NCBI RefSeq assembly: GCF_013466605.1
Contig: NZ_CP059162.1
Location: 62,001-126,000, forward strand
Length of the DNA stretch: 64,000 bases
Source of the DNA: Pseudomonas chlororaphis subsp. aurantiaca
GTDB lineage: Bacteria; Pseudomonadota; Gammaproteobacteria; Pseudomonadales; Pseudomonadaceae
Direction of reading: 5' to 3'
Below are positions 44,838 to 54,148 of the stretch, piece by piece. The first letter of the stretch is position 1. Each line of letters opens with the position of its first letter. Both the position numbers and the translations under genes were made by a program. The notes beneath the pieces are model-generated. The model searched no databases. It was not told the origin of the DNA and saw nothing but the letters and a program-made list of their open reading frames with translations.

Positions 44838-46067
44838 ATGCTCAATGGCCTGTGGCTTGGCTTCTTCATCGTGGCGGCCGTTTCAGCGCTGGCGCAGTGG
44901 CTGGTTGGCGGTAACGCCGGGATCTTCTCGGCGATGGTGGAAAGCATCTTCGCCATGGCCAAGCTGTCGGTGGAAGTGATGGTGCTGCTGTTCGGCACCC
45001 TGACCCTGTGGCTGGGCTTTTTGCGGATCGCCGAAAAGGCCGGGATCGTCGACTGGCTGGCCAAGGCCCTGGGCCCGCTGTTCACTCGCCTGATGCCGGA
45101 CGTGCCGCCAGGGCACCCGGCCATCGGCCTGATCACCCTGAACTTCGCGGCCAACGGCCTGGGGCTGGACAACGCCGCCACGCCGATCGGCCTCAAGGCC
45201 ATGCGCGCCCTGCAGGACCTCAACCCCAGCGAGACCACGGCGAGCAACGCGCAGATCCTGTTCCTGGTGCTGAACGCCTCGTCCCTGACCCTGCTGCCGG
45301 TGACCATCTTCATGTACCGCGCCCAGCAGGGCGCCGCCGACCCGACCCTGGTGTTCCTGCCGATCCTGCTGGCCACCAGCGCCTCGACCCTGGTCGGCCT
45401 GCTGTCGGTCGCGGTGATGCAGCGCCTGCGCCTGTGGGACCCGGTGGTACTGGCCTACCTGATTCCCGGCGCCCTGGCCCTGGGCGGCTTCATGGCCCTG
45501 CTGGCTACCCTGTCGGCCACCGCGCTGGCGTCGCTGTCCTCGATCCTGGGCAACCTGACGTTGTTCGGCCTGATCATGCTGTTCCTGGTGATTGGCGCGT
45601 TACGCAAGGTCAAGGTCTACGAGGCCTTCGTCGAGGGCGCCAAGGAAGGTTTCGACGTCGCCAAGAACCTGCTGCCGTATCTGGTGGCCATGCTCTGCGC
45701 GGTAGGCGTATTGCGTGCCTCCGGCGCCCTGGACTTCGGCCTGGACGGCATTCGGCATCTGGTTGAATGGGCTGGCTGGGACACGCGTTTCGTCGATGCC
45801 CTGCCGACGGCTCTGGTCAAGCCATTCTCTGGCAGTGCCGCGCGGGCGATGCTGATCGAAACCATGCAGACCCAAGGCGTGGACAGTTTTCCGGCGCTGG
45901 CCGCGGCGACTATCCAGGGCAGTACCGAGACCACCTTCTACGTGCTGGCGGTGTACTTCGGTTCGGTCGGCATCCAGCGCGCGCGCCATGCCGTCGGCTG
46001 CGCCCTGCTGGCCGAGCTGGCCGGCGTGGTGGCGGCGATTGCGGTGTGCTACTGGTTCTTCGGTTAA
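44838..46067 (+). CDS. Nucleoside-recognition (SpmA-SpmB fusion) membrane protein
   Basis: A 409-residue polytopic protein made of two gate/nucleoside-recognition halves. The N-terminal half reads like SpmA (FGTLTLWLGFLRIAEKAG, MPDVPPGHPAIGLITLNFAANGLGLDNAATPIG) and the C-terminal half like SpmB (NLLPYLVAMLCAVGVLRASG, GSTETTFYVLAVYFGSVG). The family is linked to spore maturation in Bacillus but is common in non-sporulating Gram-negatives, where its transport substrate is unknown. GGGG at 4-10 bases upstream serves as ribosome site. Same place as PA5478. Confidence 0.85.
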   Translation: MLNGLWLGFFIVAAVSALAQWLVGGNAGIFSAMVESIFAMAKLSVEVMVLLFGTLTLWLGFLRIAEKAGIVDWLAKALGPLFTRLMPDVPPGHPAIGLITLNFAANGLGLDNAATPIGLKAMRALQDLNPSETTASNAQILFLVLNASSLTLLPVTIFMYRAQQGAADPTLVFLPILLATSASTLVGLLSVAVMQRLRLWDPVVLAYLIPGALALGGFMALLATLSATALASLSSILGNLTLFGLIMLFLVIGALRKVKVYEAFVEGAKEGFDVAKNLLPYLVAMLCAVGVLRASGALDFGLDGIRHLVEWAGWDTRFVDALPTALVKPFSGSAARAMLIETMQTQGVDSFPALAAATIQGSTETTFYVLAVYFGSVGIQRARHAVGCALLAELAGVVAAIAVCYWFFG

Positions 46068-46071
46068 GGCG

Positions 46072-46146
46072 CGGATCGATTCGCGGCCAGGCCCTGCTCC
46101 TGCGAGGACGATAAAAATCCCTAGGAGCGAGGCCTGCCCTCGATCA
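46072..46146. repeat. Degenerate REPIN
   Basis: GATCGATTCGCGGCCAGGCC...TGCTCCTGCGAGG and CCTAGGAGCGAGGCCTGCCC are imperfect inverted copies around an AT-rich centre (GATAAAAATCC). Lies between convergent genes. Confidence 0.6.
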
Positions 46147-46151
46147 GGCCG

Positions 46152-46784
46152 TCAGCGCCTGACCAGCTGGCTGCCCTGCTTCACCGTCCACTCCACCACC
46201 TGCCGGTTCAGGGCATCCCCCGCCTGGCCAAATCCGGCGACCACCGCCGGCACCTTGGTGTCGCTCAGCGGCTGGCGCACTTCGAAGCGCTGGCTGGCCA
46301 GGATCTTCTGGTCGTAGCCGCGCACCAGGCGCGCATCCAGGCGGATCACCACCGCCACGGCCTTGCCCTGGTATTCGCTCTGGAATGCCTGCAGGTTGCC
46401 GCCCAGTTCGAGATCGGTCTGCACATCGCTGTCGTCGGTGCCCAGCAGTTGCACCCGACCGTCGGCGAGGAATCCGTCCAGCAGCCGATTGCGCAGCAGC
46501 ACCGGCGCCGGATCGCTCCAGCGCGCGTCCTTGTAGCTGCTGATCACATCGCCCTGGGGGATCACAGCGATTCTCGCGCTGTTCAAGGCGTCGCTCGCCA
46601 GGGGTTTGGTCAGGCGCAGGGACCAGGGCTGTGCGTGGCCCTGAGGCTGGGCTGCGGCGCCCTGGGCCGTGGGCAGGCGATAGATATCCACCGGGTCGGC
46701 CTGGGGCAGGATCGAGCAGGCGCCGCTCAAGGCGAAGCCGGCGGCCAGGGCCAGCCGGCCGAATGGGCGATAGGCACGCTTCAT
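46152..46784 (-). CDS. ABC-type transport auxiliary lipoprotein (PqiC/DUF330-like)
   Basis: A 210-residue lipoprotein with lipobox LSGAC (Cys near residue 23) and the DUF330 pattern (DIYRLP near the start, IAVIPQGDVISSYKDARWSDPAPVLLRNRLLDGF, later VVAGFGQAGDALNRQVVEW). Such outer-membrane lipoproteins pair with MCE proteins in PqiABC-like lipid transport. It is the last gene of a four-gene MCE operon; its ATG overlaps the MlaD-like stop (ATGA). Confidence 0.88.
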   Translation of the reverse strand: MKRAYRPFGRLALAAGFALSGACSILPQADPVDIYRLPTAQGAAAQPQGHAQPWSLRLTKPLASDALNSARIAVIPQGDVISSYKDARWSDPAPVLLRNRLLDGFLADGRVQLLGTDDSDVQTDLELGGNLQAFQSEYQGKAVAVVIRLDARLVRGYDQKILASQRFEVRQPLSDTKVPAVVAGFGQAGDALNRQVVEWTVKQGSQLVRR

Positions 46785-47719
46785 GGCGTGAACTCCTTGT
46801 TCTTGTCACTGCCCAGCAGGTAGCCGCTGGGGTTGGCTTCCAGGCGACGCGAAATGGCCCGCAGCGAGCTCAGGGTGTCGCGCAGCTCGCGCACCGCCGG
46901 CGCCAGGCCATTGAGGCCCTGGATGCCGTTGTTCAGCGAGTCCTGGTTGTCGGTCAGCAGTTTGTTGATGGTGGCGCTGCTCTGTTGCAGCGATTGCATG
47001 GCCAGCTCGGCGCTGCCGAACATCTGCTTGCCCTGCTCGTTGAGCAGGCCGTTGGCGTTGCGCATCAGCGCGGTGGTCTGTTCCAGGGTGGCGCTGGCCT
47101 GCTTGCCGATGGACGCCAGTTGCTGCATGGCCAGGCGCACGTCGCCGCGCTGTTCGGCGATGGCCCCGGTGGTCTGTTCCAGGTGTTCGAGGGTGTTGCC
47201 GATACGCTCGACGTTCTCTGGCGAGAACATGCCGTTGGCGTTGTGCAGCAGCAGGTTGACGCTGGTCATCAGGTCTTCGCTGTTGTTCAGCAGGCGGGCG
47301 ATCGGCGATGGCGAAGCGACGATCACCGGCAGTTTGCCGTCCTTGCCCAGAAGCGGCTGGCTTTGTGGAGTACCGCCACTGAGCTGGATGATCGAAGTCC
47401 CGGTGATGCCGGTCAGGGTCAGTTTGGCCTGGGTGTCTTCCTTGATCGGGGTTTCGCCGCTCAGGCGGATCCGCGCCAGGACCCGGCGCGGATCGTTCGG
47501 GTCCAGGCGCAGGCTGACCACATCGCCGACCTTGATCCCGCTGTACTGCACGGCGCTGCCTTTGGACAGGCCGCTGACGGCCTCGTTGAAGATGATCTCG
47601 TAGTCCTTGAACTCCGTGTCGACGCTGGACTTGGCCAGCCACAGGCCGAACAGCAGGGCGCCGACCACCACAATCACGGTGAACAGGCCGATCAGTACAT
47701 GATGGGCTCGGGTTTCCAT
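46781..47719 (-). CDS. MCE/MlaD-family lipid-binding protein
   Basis: A 312-residue periplasmic protein anchored by one N-terminal helix (about residues 7-28, VLIGLFTVIVVVGALLFGLW). The MCE domain covers about 40-120 (GLSKGSAVQYSGIKVGDV, LTGITGTSIIQLSGG), followed by a long helical stretch with repeated Asn/Leu/Gln heptads (NNSEDLMTSVNLLLHNANG). It should form a hexameric ring handling phospholipids, with the ATPase and permease encoded upstream. Start METRAHHV at 47719 lies just after the ATPase stop; the longer outward frame is not supported. Confidence 0.9.
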   Translation of the reverse strand: METRAHHVLIGLFTVIVVVGALLFGLWLAKSSVDTEFKDYEIIFNEAVSGLSKGSAVQYSGIKVGDVVSLRLDPNDPRRVLARIRLSGETPIKEDTQAKLTLTGITGTSIIQLSGGTPQSQPLLGKDGKLPVIVASPSPIARLLNNSEDLMTSVNLLLHNANGMFSPENVERIGNTLEHLEQTTGAIAEQRGDVRLAMQQLASIGKQASATLEQTTALMRNANGLLNEQGKQMFGSAELAMQSLQQSSATINKLLTDNQDSLNNGIQGLNGLAPAVRELRDTLSSLRAISRRLEANPSGYLLGSDKNKEFTP

Positions 47720-47720
47720 G

Positions 47721-48524
47721 TCATACCTCGTTGAGCTGTGTAGCGGCCTGATACGCCGCGCGGCCGCGAGGGCCATGGAAGTACTCGTGAATCCAGGCGT
47801 CGTCGGTCTCGGCGACCTGGTCGATGGCATCCGCCACCAGCACCTTTTTCTGCGCCAGCACCGCCACCCGGTCGGTGATGGTGTACAGCGTATCCAGATC
47901 GTGGGTGACCAGGAACACGCTCAGGCCCAGGGCGTCACGCAGGGTCAGGATCAATTGGTCGAACGCCGCGGCACCGATCGGGTCGAGGCCGGCGGTGGGT
48001 TCGTCGAGAAACAGGATGTCCGGGTCCAGGGCCAGCGCCCGGGCCAGGGCGGCGCGCTTGATCATGCCGCCGGACAGCGAGGCCGGGTATTTGTCGGCCG
48101 CCGACAGCGGCAACCCGGCCAGCGCCAGCTTCACCGCCGCCAGGTGCTCGGCGTCGGCGCGGCTCAGGCCGGCGTGCTCGATCAGCGGCAGGGCGACGTT
48201 TTCGGTCACGGTCAGCGACGAGAACAGCGCGCCCTTCTGGAACAGCACGCCGAAGCGCCGTTCGATCAGCGAGCGCTCATGTTCCGCCAGGCTCGGCAGG
48301 TTCTGGCCGAACACCCGCACCGAACCTTCGCTGGGCTGGCGCAGGCCGATGATGCTGCGCAGCAGCACCGACTTGCCGCTGCCCGAACCGCCGACCACGG
48401 CGAGGATCTCGCCCTTGTACAGGTCCAGGTCGAGGTTTTCGTGCACGCTCTGCGGGCCGAAGCGATTGCACAGGCCGCGGACTTCGATCACCGCCTCGCT
48501 GGGCGGACGCACTGAACGGTTCAC
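47721..48524 (-). CDS. MlaF-like ABC transporter ATP-binding protein
   Basis: A 267-residue ATPase: Walker A GGSGSGKS (45-52), signature LSGGMIKR, Walker B ILFLDEPTAGLDP and LVTHDLDTL. The GGM variant of the signature is typical of MlaF/Ttg2A-type ATPases. It couples ATP hydrolysis to lipid transfer through the MlaE-like permease, whose stop overlaps its start by 4 bases (ATGA). Confidence 0.93.
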   Translation of the reverse strand: MNRSVRPPSEAVIEVRGLCNRFGPQSVHENLDLDLYKGEILAVVGGSGSGKSVLLRSIIGLRQPSEGSVRVFGQNLPSLAEHERSLIERRFGVLFQKGALFSSLTVTENVALPLIEHAGLSRADAEHLAAVKLALAGLPLSAADKYPASLSGGMIKRAALARALALDPDILFLDEPTAGLDPIGAAAFDQLILTLRDALGLSVFLVTHDLDTLYTITDRVAVLAQKKVLVADAIDQVAETDDAWIHEYFHGPRGRAAYQAATQLNEV

Positions 48525-49669
48525 CAGCCCATCTCCATGAAGAACAGCGCGGCGACGGCATCGAGGACGATCACCACGAAGATCGATTGCACCACGCTGG
48601 AGGTGGTGTGGGCCCCCACCGACTCGGCGCTGCCGCTGACCTTGAAGCCTTCCAGGCAGCCGATGGCGGCGATCAGGAAGGCGAAGATCGGCGCCTTGAC
48701 CATGCCCACCAGGAAGTGCTGCACGCCGATGTCCGATTGCAGCAAGGCAAGGAACATCGCTGGCGAGATATCCAGCGACAGCGCACAGACCACCCCGCCG
48801 CCGACAATCCCCGAGAGCATCGCCAGGAAGGTCAGCATCGGCAGCGCCACCAGCAGCGCCAGGACCCGCGGCAGCACCAGCAATTCCATCGGGTCCAGGC
48901 CCAGGGTGCGGATGGCGTCGATTTCTTCGTTGGCTTTCATCGAGCCGATTTGCGCGGTAAAGGCGCTCGCGGTCCGGCCGGCCATGAGGATCGCAGTAAG
49001 CAGCACGCCGAATTCGCGCAGGAAGGAGAACGCCACCAGGTCCACGGTAAAGATGCTGGCGCCGAAACTCTGCAGCACCGTGGCGCCGAGGAAGGCCACC
49101 ACGGCGCCCACCAGAAAGGTCAGCAGGGCGACGATGGGCGCGGCGTCGAGACCGGTCTGCTCGATATGCGCGACCATCGGCGTGATGCGCCAGCGCTTGG
49201 GATGCAGCAGGCCACGGACCAGGGTTTCCAGGATCAGGCCGACGAAACCCAGCAGCTTCAGGCTGTCCTGCCAGATGGCATCGACCGCCTTGCCGATCCG
49301 GGTCAGCAACAGGATGCCGACCGATACTTCCGGTTCCTTGAGCGGCACGCAGAAGTCGCTCAGCGAGCAGTAGACGGTCTGCAGCAGCGCGCGGTCGGCC
49401 GAAGACAGGGTGCAGTCGGGGTGCTCGGTGGACTTGCCGAGACGCTCGGAGCCCAGCAGCTCGACCAACAGCGAGGCGCCCGCGGTATCCAGGGCGCCGA
49501 GGCCGTTGAGGTCGATGTGGGTGCTGGTGTCGTATTGTCCGGTGAGCTTTTCGCAGAGGTGCTTGAGCTCGGTGTAATGGACGAGCGTCCAGTCCCCCGT
49601 GACTCGCAACCGCGAGGGGGAACTCGACGTATCCAGTTGGGCACTGCCGGCCGTCGTGCTCTGGGTCAT
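48521..49669 (-). CDS. STAS-MlaE fusion permease
   Basis: A 382-residue protein with an N-terminal STAS-like domain (about residues 20-110, LRVTGDWTLVHYTELKHL, HIDLNGLGALDTAGASLLVEL) fused to an MlaE permease (from about 130, five helices; family motif TGRTASAFTAQIGSMK-like region at MAGRTASAFTAQIGSMKANE). In the Mla system STAS (MlaB) and permease (MlaE) are separate proteins, so here one chain provides both. First gene of the MCE operon; there is no MlaC-type periplasmic carrier gene in it. Confidence 0.92.
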   Translation of the reverse strand: MTQSTTAGSAQLDTSSSPSRLRVTGDWTLVHYTELKHLCEKLTGQYDTSTHIDLNGLGALDTAGASLLVELLGSERLGKSTEHPDCTLSSADRALLQTVYCSLSDFCVPLKEPEVSVGILLLTRIGKAVDAIWQDSLKLLGFVGLILETLVRGLLHPKRWRITPMVAHIEQTGLDAAPIVALLTFLVGAVVAFLGATVLQSFGASIFTVDLVAFSFLREFGVLLTAILMAGRTASAFTAQIGSMKANEEIDAIRTLGLDPMELLVLPRVLALLVALPMLTFLAMLSGIVGGGVVCALSLDISPAMFLALLQSDIGVQHFLVGMVKAPIFAFLIAAIGCLEGFKVSGSAESVGAHTTSSVVQSIFVVIVLDAVAALFFMEMGW

Positions 49670-49738
49670 AAGCTCCGTGCTTGTATGGTTTTTACGCAGT
49701 GCTACGTAATACCACGATCGAGACGACTTTGCCTTGTA

Positions 49739-50782
49739 CTAAGGTGCTGAGTTTTGTCCGTTGGTGCCGGTGATCTTGAAGCGCAGCACGCCGATCACCT
49801 GCCCGTCTTCGGTCAGCACCCGGACCTGCCAGCTGCCGGTCGGATCGCCAGGGAAATTCTGCTTGTGCGACCAGGCGCGGTAGCCCTCCTTGCGCCCGCC
49901 GTGGATGTCCAGGGCCACCCGGTCGACCTCTTTGCCGTTGAATTGCCAGACGTGATAAATGCGCTCGTCCAGCCCGCGCGGCGCATTGATCGCGGTGTAG
50001 GCATACAGCCCGGCGCTGCGCACGTCGTTGGCGCTGACTTCCTTGAGGCTGGCGCCGGGGGTGCGGTCCTGCAACTGGGTGCTGATGGCTTCCTCGGCGA
50101 TCCACAAGGTCGCCGGCGGAACCCAGGAGCGCAGCAGCCAGCCGGTGCCGCCGATGGCCAGGGTCATGCCCAGCAGCATCAGCGCGCCGCGCAGGTTGCG
50201 GATCGGGAAGATCGATGCAAGGCTGGGGAACGACAGCAGCATGGCGATGCCCAGGGCCAGCTTGAAGCTTTGCGCGGTGGTCAGGTGCAGGATGATCGGC
50301 AGCGCGGTCAGCAACGCGGCGAACAGTGTCAGGGTGTGCAGGGCGAGGAACAGCCAGCGCCGCGGGGCCAGCCATTTGTAGTACAGCGGGTCGATGATCG
50401 AGACCAGCGCCGAGGCGCCCAGCAGGCCGGTGAATACCAGCTGTCCGCTGTTCCAGGCGGTGGTGATGAAGAAGAACGGCAGGACGAAAAACAGACTTTC
50501 CTGGTGAATCATCTGCGTTGCATAACGCAGCAGCGGCTGGGGGATTTCCCGCTTGAAGATCTTGGTGAACAGCTGGGTCAGGCTGTTTTCCAGCATCAGC
50601 CAGATCCAGCTCACCAGCATGATCACGGCGATCCAGGTGGCCAGGCCCTGTTGGCGGTCCACCAGGATGAAACTGCCGACACCGGAAATGAAACCGCCGA
50701 GCGCAATGACCCCTGGGTAGCGCTTCATCAGTTCCAGGATGCGCTGCATGTAATGAGTCAGGTTTGGCATTCGGCGATTCAC
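49739..50782 (-). CDS. DUF5924/DUF2914 membrane protein
   Basis: A 347-residue protein with about seven hydrophobic helices in residues 20-240 and a C-terminal soluble domain of about 100 residues (AINAPRGLDERIYHVWQFNG, GSWQVRVLTEDGQVIGVLRF) of the DUF2914 kind. A GTG at 50782 with GGGGA 9 bases upstream is taken as start; ATG 50770 lacks a ribosome site. Function unknown. It is followed by the MCE operon and preceded by an M16 peptidase on the same strand (50-base gap). Confidence 0.82.
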   Translation of the reverse strand: MNRRMPNLTHYMQRILELMKRYPGVIALGGFISGVGSFILVDRQQGLATWIAVIMLVSWIWLMLENSLTQLFTKIFKREIPQPLLRYATQMIHQESLFFVLPFFFITTAWNSGQLVFTGLLGASALVSIIDPLYYKWLAPRRWLFLALHTLTLFAALLTALPIILHLTTAQSFKLALGIAMLLSFPSLASIFPIRNLRGALMLLGMTLAIGGTGWLLRSWVPPATLWIAEEAISTQLQDRTPGASLKEVSANDVRSAGLYAYTAINAPRGLDERIYHVWQFNGKEVDRVALDIHGGRKEGYRAWSHKQNFPGDPTGSWQVRVLTEDGQVIGVLRFKITGTNGQNSAP

Positions 50783-50832
50783 ACTAGAAAAAATCCCCGA
50801 CAGAATAACGGTTTAGCATGACAAATGACGCA

Positions 50833-52218
50833 TCAGCCACGGATTCGTTTGCGATAAGCGCGCCAGCCGAACAGCGCCAAAATGATCAATAGCAATGCGC
50901 CGAGGAGCAGCCCGCTCAAGGCCGCGTAGCTCAGCAGCGGTTTTTCGATCCGCAGGTAGCCGGGCTGCTCCAGCAGCTTGCGCATGGCCTGGTTGGCCTG
51001 CTTCAGGCTGACGGCTTTCAGGCGCTTGGCCGGGTCGCTGAAATGTCCGTCTGCGTAGTCGCTCAAGGCGCCCCAGTAGTAATCCGCCAGGGCGCTGTTG
51101 CCCTGCACCGTCCAGGCCTGGCGAGCAATGGCGGCCTGTTGCAGGCGGGCGAAGGTGGCCGGCTCCAGGCCGTCCTTGAGCAGTTGCGCCTTGAGCTCAT
51201 CGATCGCTTGCCGGGCCTGGGGCACGTCCGCGCGCTCCAGGTCGGCATTCAGGCTGAGAAAGCCGACGCCGCCAAACACCTCGCGCTCGCTGTTCGGTCC
51301 GTAGGACAGCTCGTGTTGCAGGCGCAGCTTTTGGTAGAGCGCCCAGTCCAGGTAATCCTTGAGCAGGTCGAAGGTTTCATCGTGCTGCCGGTCGAGGGTC
51401 GGCTCGGGGAACAGCCAGTGCAGCTTGGCGCTGTCGCCGACCCAGCCGTGGATCAGGCTGCGCTCGGCGGCGGCCGTTTGTTGAATGTCCGGCAGGCCCT
51501 GGTGCTCGCTGGGCTCCACCGGTTCCAGCGCGCCGTAGCTGCGCTCCAGGTAGGCCGGCAACAGGCGGTCAAGGTCGCCGACGACGATCAGGGTCATGTT
51601 GTTCGGCGCGTACCAGTCCTTGCGCAGTTGCTCCAGCTGTTGCAGGGTCAGTTGGTCGACCTCGGCCCGTTCGGCGCACTTCAGGCCCAGCTCCACCGCC
51701 AGCTGGTTGCTGGCGGTGTGGCCGAGGTCCTGGTGGTCCAGCCAGCGTTGCAGGTGCGAGTAGTGCCCGCCGTCCTCGCGTTCGACCACCCGTTTCGCCG
51801 TTTGCAGTGCGTTGTCGTCGAGTTCGGTGCGGGTCAAGAGGGCCAGTAGCAGGTCCAGTACCTTGCGCTGGTTTTTCGCCGGGGCCTCGATGACGAACGT
51901 GGTGTCGGCATTGCTGGTGTAGGCGTTCCACTCGCCGCCCAGGGCTTGCATGCGCTCCTCCAGCCCGCCCTCGCCGCTGGCGTCGATGCCGCTGAACAGC
52001 AGGTGTTCGAGCAGGTGCGGCAGCTCCTTGTCGGCGCAGCCGAAGTCGTCCAGCCCTACCCCGACCACCAGGCGAATCGCCACGTGGCCGCGCTCGCTGC
52101 CCGGCTTGAGCAGCAACTGCAGGCCGTTGGGCAGCATGTAGCCCTCGACCTGGAAGCGATCCAGGGCAAACGAGTGGGCTGATCCGAGCAGCAGACAGGC
52201 GAATAACAGGCAACGCAT
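50833..52218 (-). CDS. M16-family zinc peptidase, membrane-anchored
   Basis: A 461-residue peptidase of the pitrilysin/insulinase family. Signal peptide (about 1-18), inverted zinc motif HLLEH at H68-H72 with catalytic E71, and a third ligand at E146 or E148 (KRVVEREDGG), the usual spacing. Only one peptidase module plus an inactive half fit in this length, and a C-terminal helix (about 432-452, LLLGALLLIILALFGW) with a basic tail anchors it. Location: periplasmic face of the inner membrane. Substrate unknown; it matches the metalloprotease at PA5474. Confidence 0.88.
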   Translation of the reverse strand: MRCLLFACLLLGSAHSFALDRFQVEGYMLPNGLQLLLKPGSERGHVAIRLVVGVGLDDFGCADKELPHLLEHLLFSGIDASGEGGLEERMQALGGEWNAYTSNADTTFVIEAPAKNQRKVLDLLLALLTRTELDDNALQTAKRVVEREDGGHYSHLQRWLDHQDLGHTASNQLAVELGLKCAERAEVDQLTLQQLEQLRKDWYAPNNMTLIVVGDLDRLLPAYLERSYGALEPVEPSEHQGLPDIQQTAAAERSLIHGWVGDSAKLHWLFPEPTLDRQHDETFDLLKDYLDWALYQKLRLQHELSYGPNSEREVFGGVGFLSLNADLERADVPQARQAIDELKAQLLKDGLEPATFARLQQAAIARQAWTVQGNSALADYYWGALSDYADGHFSDPAKRLKAVSLKQANQAMRKLLEQPGYLRIEKPLLSYAALSGLLLGALLLIILALFGWRAYRKRIRG

Positions 52219-52274
52219 AACAGGCTTCCTTACGACGGGCGTAAGTTCTACAGACTTCGAGTAACTGTGGACGT

Positions 52275-53933
52275 TCAGGGTGAATGGGTGATGTCAGCCA
52301 TATCGTCCACGGCGAGCGCGCCGGTTTCGGAGGAACCCAGCACCACGTAGGCGCTGCCGCAGAACAGTGAATTCAAGCGTTTCATATCGGCGATCAGCTC
52401 CAGGTGCAGCGAACTGGTCTCGATGCTCTGGACGATTTTACGTTGCAGGCGGCTGACATGGGCATGGGCCAGGCGACGTTCCTGAGCGCGAAAGCGGCGT
52501 TTTTCCCGCAGCAGCTGCCGGGCGCTTTCCGGATCGGCGCTAAGAAACACCGAAAGCCCGAGGTGCAGGTTGGCGGTCAGCTGTTCATGCAGGCCGGCCA
52601 GTTCTTCGAGGCCGACTTCGGAAAACGAGCGACGTTGCGCGGTCTTCTGCTGCTGGACCTTGCGCAGCATGCGTTCGATCAGGTCGCTGGCCAGTTTCAG
52701 GTTGATCGCCAATTCGATGATTTCGGCCCAGCGCCGGCTGTCCTGTTCGCCCAGGTCTTCCCGGGGCATCTGCGCCAGATAGAGCTTGATCGCGTTATAG
52801 AGCACTTCGACGTCGTCGTTGAGGTTGCGCATTTCCTGGGTGATCGCGGTCTGCTTGCCGTGCAGCACATCGCGCACGGCTTCGAGCATGTTATCGATCA
52901 GGTCACCGATGCGCAGGGTTTCCCGCGCCGCGTTGGCCAGGGCCAGGCTGGGGGTGGCCAGGGCGGTCGGGTCGAGGTGGCGAGGCTTGGCCCGGCCGTT
53001 GGTTTCCGGGCGCTCCGGCAGCAACCAGGCGCAGACCTTGGCCATCGGCCCGACCGTCGGCAGCAGCACCAGGCAACGCAGGGTGTTGTAGAGCAGGTGG
53101 AAACCGATCACCACCTCTTGCGGGCTGAAGTCCAGGCTGTCCATCCACTGGGCGAGCGGGTCGAGCACCGGAATGATCAGCAGCAGGCCGATCAGCTTGT
53201 ACAACAGGCTGCCCAGCGCCACCTGGCGGCCGGCGGCGTTCTGCATGTTGGTGCTGAGAAAGGCCAGCACCCCGCTGCCGATGTTGGCGCCGATCACCAG
53301 GCCGATGGCCACCGGCAGGCTGATCACGCCGGCCCCGGCCAGGGTCGCGGTGAGCAGCACGGCGGCCAGGCTGGAGTAGGAAATCATGGCGAACAGCGCA
53401 CCCATCAGGGCATCGAGCAGGATGTCGCCGGTCAGCGAGGCGAACAGGACTTTCACGCCCTGGGCATGGGTGATGGGCGCGGCAGCTTCGACGATCAGTT
53501 GCAGCGCCAGGATGATCAGCCCCAGGCCGATCCCTACCCGCCCGAGCTGGCCGGCGCGGGTCTGTTTGCGCGACAGGAAGAAGATCACCCCGAGAAAGAT
53601 CAGCAGCGGCGACAGCCAGGACAGGTCGAAGGTCAGCACCCGGGCCATCAGCGCGGTACCGACGTCGGCGCCGAGCATGGTCGCCAGGGCGGGTGTCAGG
53701 GCCATCAGCCCCTGGCCGACGAACGAGGTGACCAGCATCGCCGTGGCGTTGCTGCTCTGGACCATGGCGGTGACCAGGATCCCGGCGATGAAGGCCAGCG
53801 GACGCTTGGCCATGTTCTGGCCGATGAGGTGACGCAGGTTCGAGCCATAGACCCGCAGGATGCCGGTGCGGACGATATGCGTGCCCCAGATCAGCAAGGC
53901 CACGGCGGACAGCAAATTGAGCAGGGTGAGCAT
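52275..53933 (-). CDS. Na/Pi cotransporter family protein with PhoU-like tail
   Basis: A 552-residue protein with two repeated NptA-type modules in about eight helices, each with a Gln-Ser-Ser/Thr motif (MVQSSNATAMLV near residue 58 and ISYSSLAAVLLTATLAG near 185), which bind phosphate in the family. Residues 330-540 are cytoplasmic and helical, resembling PhoU. It may export or import phosphate with sodium, or another anion. Start 53933 (MLTLLNLLSAVALLI). Confidence 0.9.
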   Translation of the reverse strand: MLTLLNLLSAVALLIWGTHIVRTGILRVYGSNLRHLIGQNMAKRPLAFIAGILVTAMVQSSNATAMLVTSFVGQGLMALTPALATMLGADVGTALMARVLTFDLSWLSPLLIFLGVIFFLSRKQTRAGQLGRVGIGLGLIILALQLIVEAAAPITHAQGVKVLFASLTGDILLDALMGALFAMISYSSLAAVLLTATLAGAGVISLPVAIGLVIGANIGSGVLAFLSTNMQNAAGRQVALGSLLYKLIGLLLIIPVLDPLAQWMDSLDFSPQEVVIGFHLLYNTLRCLVLLPTVGPMAKVCAWLLPERPETNGRAKPRHLDPTALATPSLALANAARETLRIGDLIDNMLEAVRDVLHGKQTAITQEMRNLNDDVEVLYNAIKLYLAQMPREDLGEQDSRRWAEIIELAINLKLASDLIERMLRKVQQQKTAQRRSFSEVGLEELAGLHEQLTANLHLGLSVFLSADPESARQLLREKRRFRAQERRLAHAHVSRLQRKIVQSIETSSLHLELIADMKRLNSLFCGSAYVVLGSSETGALAVDDMADITHSP

Positions 53934-54106
53934 AACGGCCCCCTGTGGTGAATAGCGCCCCAGAGGGGCAAGTTAACGGTGCCGCGCGTCGTTCTACGTT
54001 CTGTACTTAAGCTGTAGTTGGCTAACGGTCTGTGCGCCAGCATCGCATAGCTGATGCGGCGATTGAAACAAAACTGTCATGAAAAAAGCGGCTTTTCGCA
54101 GGCGTG

Positions 54107-54133
54107 AAAAAGGGGCTCGAAAGCCCCTTTTTC
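54107..54133 (-). terminator. Terminator after the TerC gene
   Basis: Perfect 11-base-pair stem AAAAAGGGGCT / AGCCCCTTTTT with loop CGAA, located 16 bases beyond the TerC stop on the minus strand. Confidence 0.85.
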
Positions 54134-54148
54134 TGCTGCGCTCTCGGG

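Noticed and set aside
52404..53951. 515-codon plus-strand frame over the Na/Pi transporter gene
   Set aside because: Composition dominated by Gln, Gly and His; shadow of a clear membrane protein gene.
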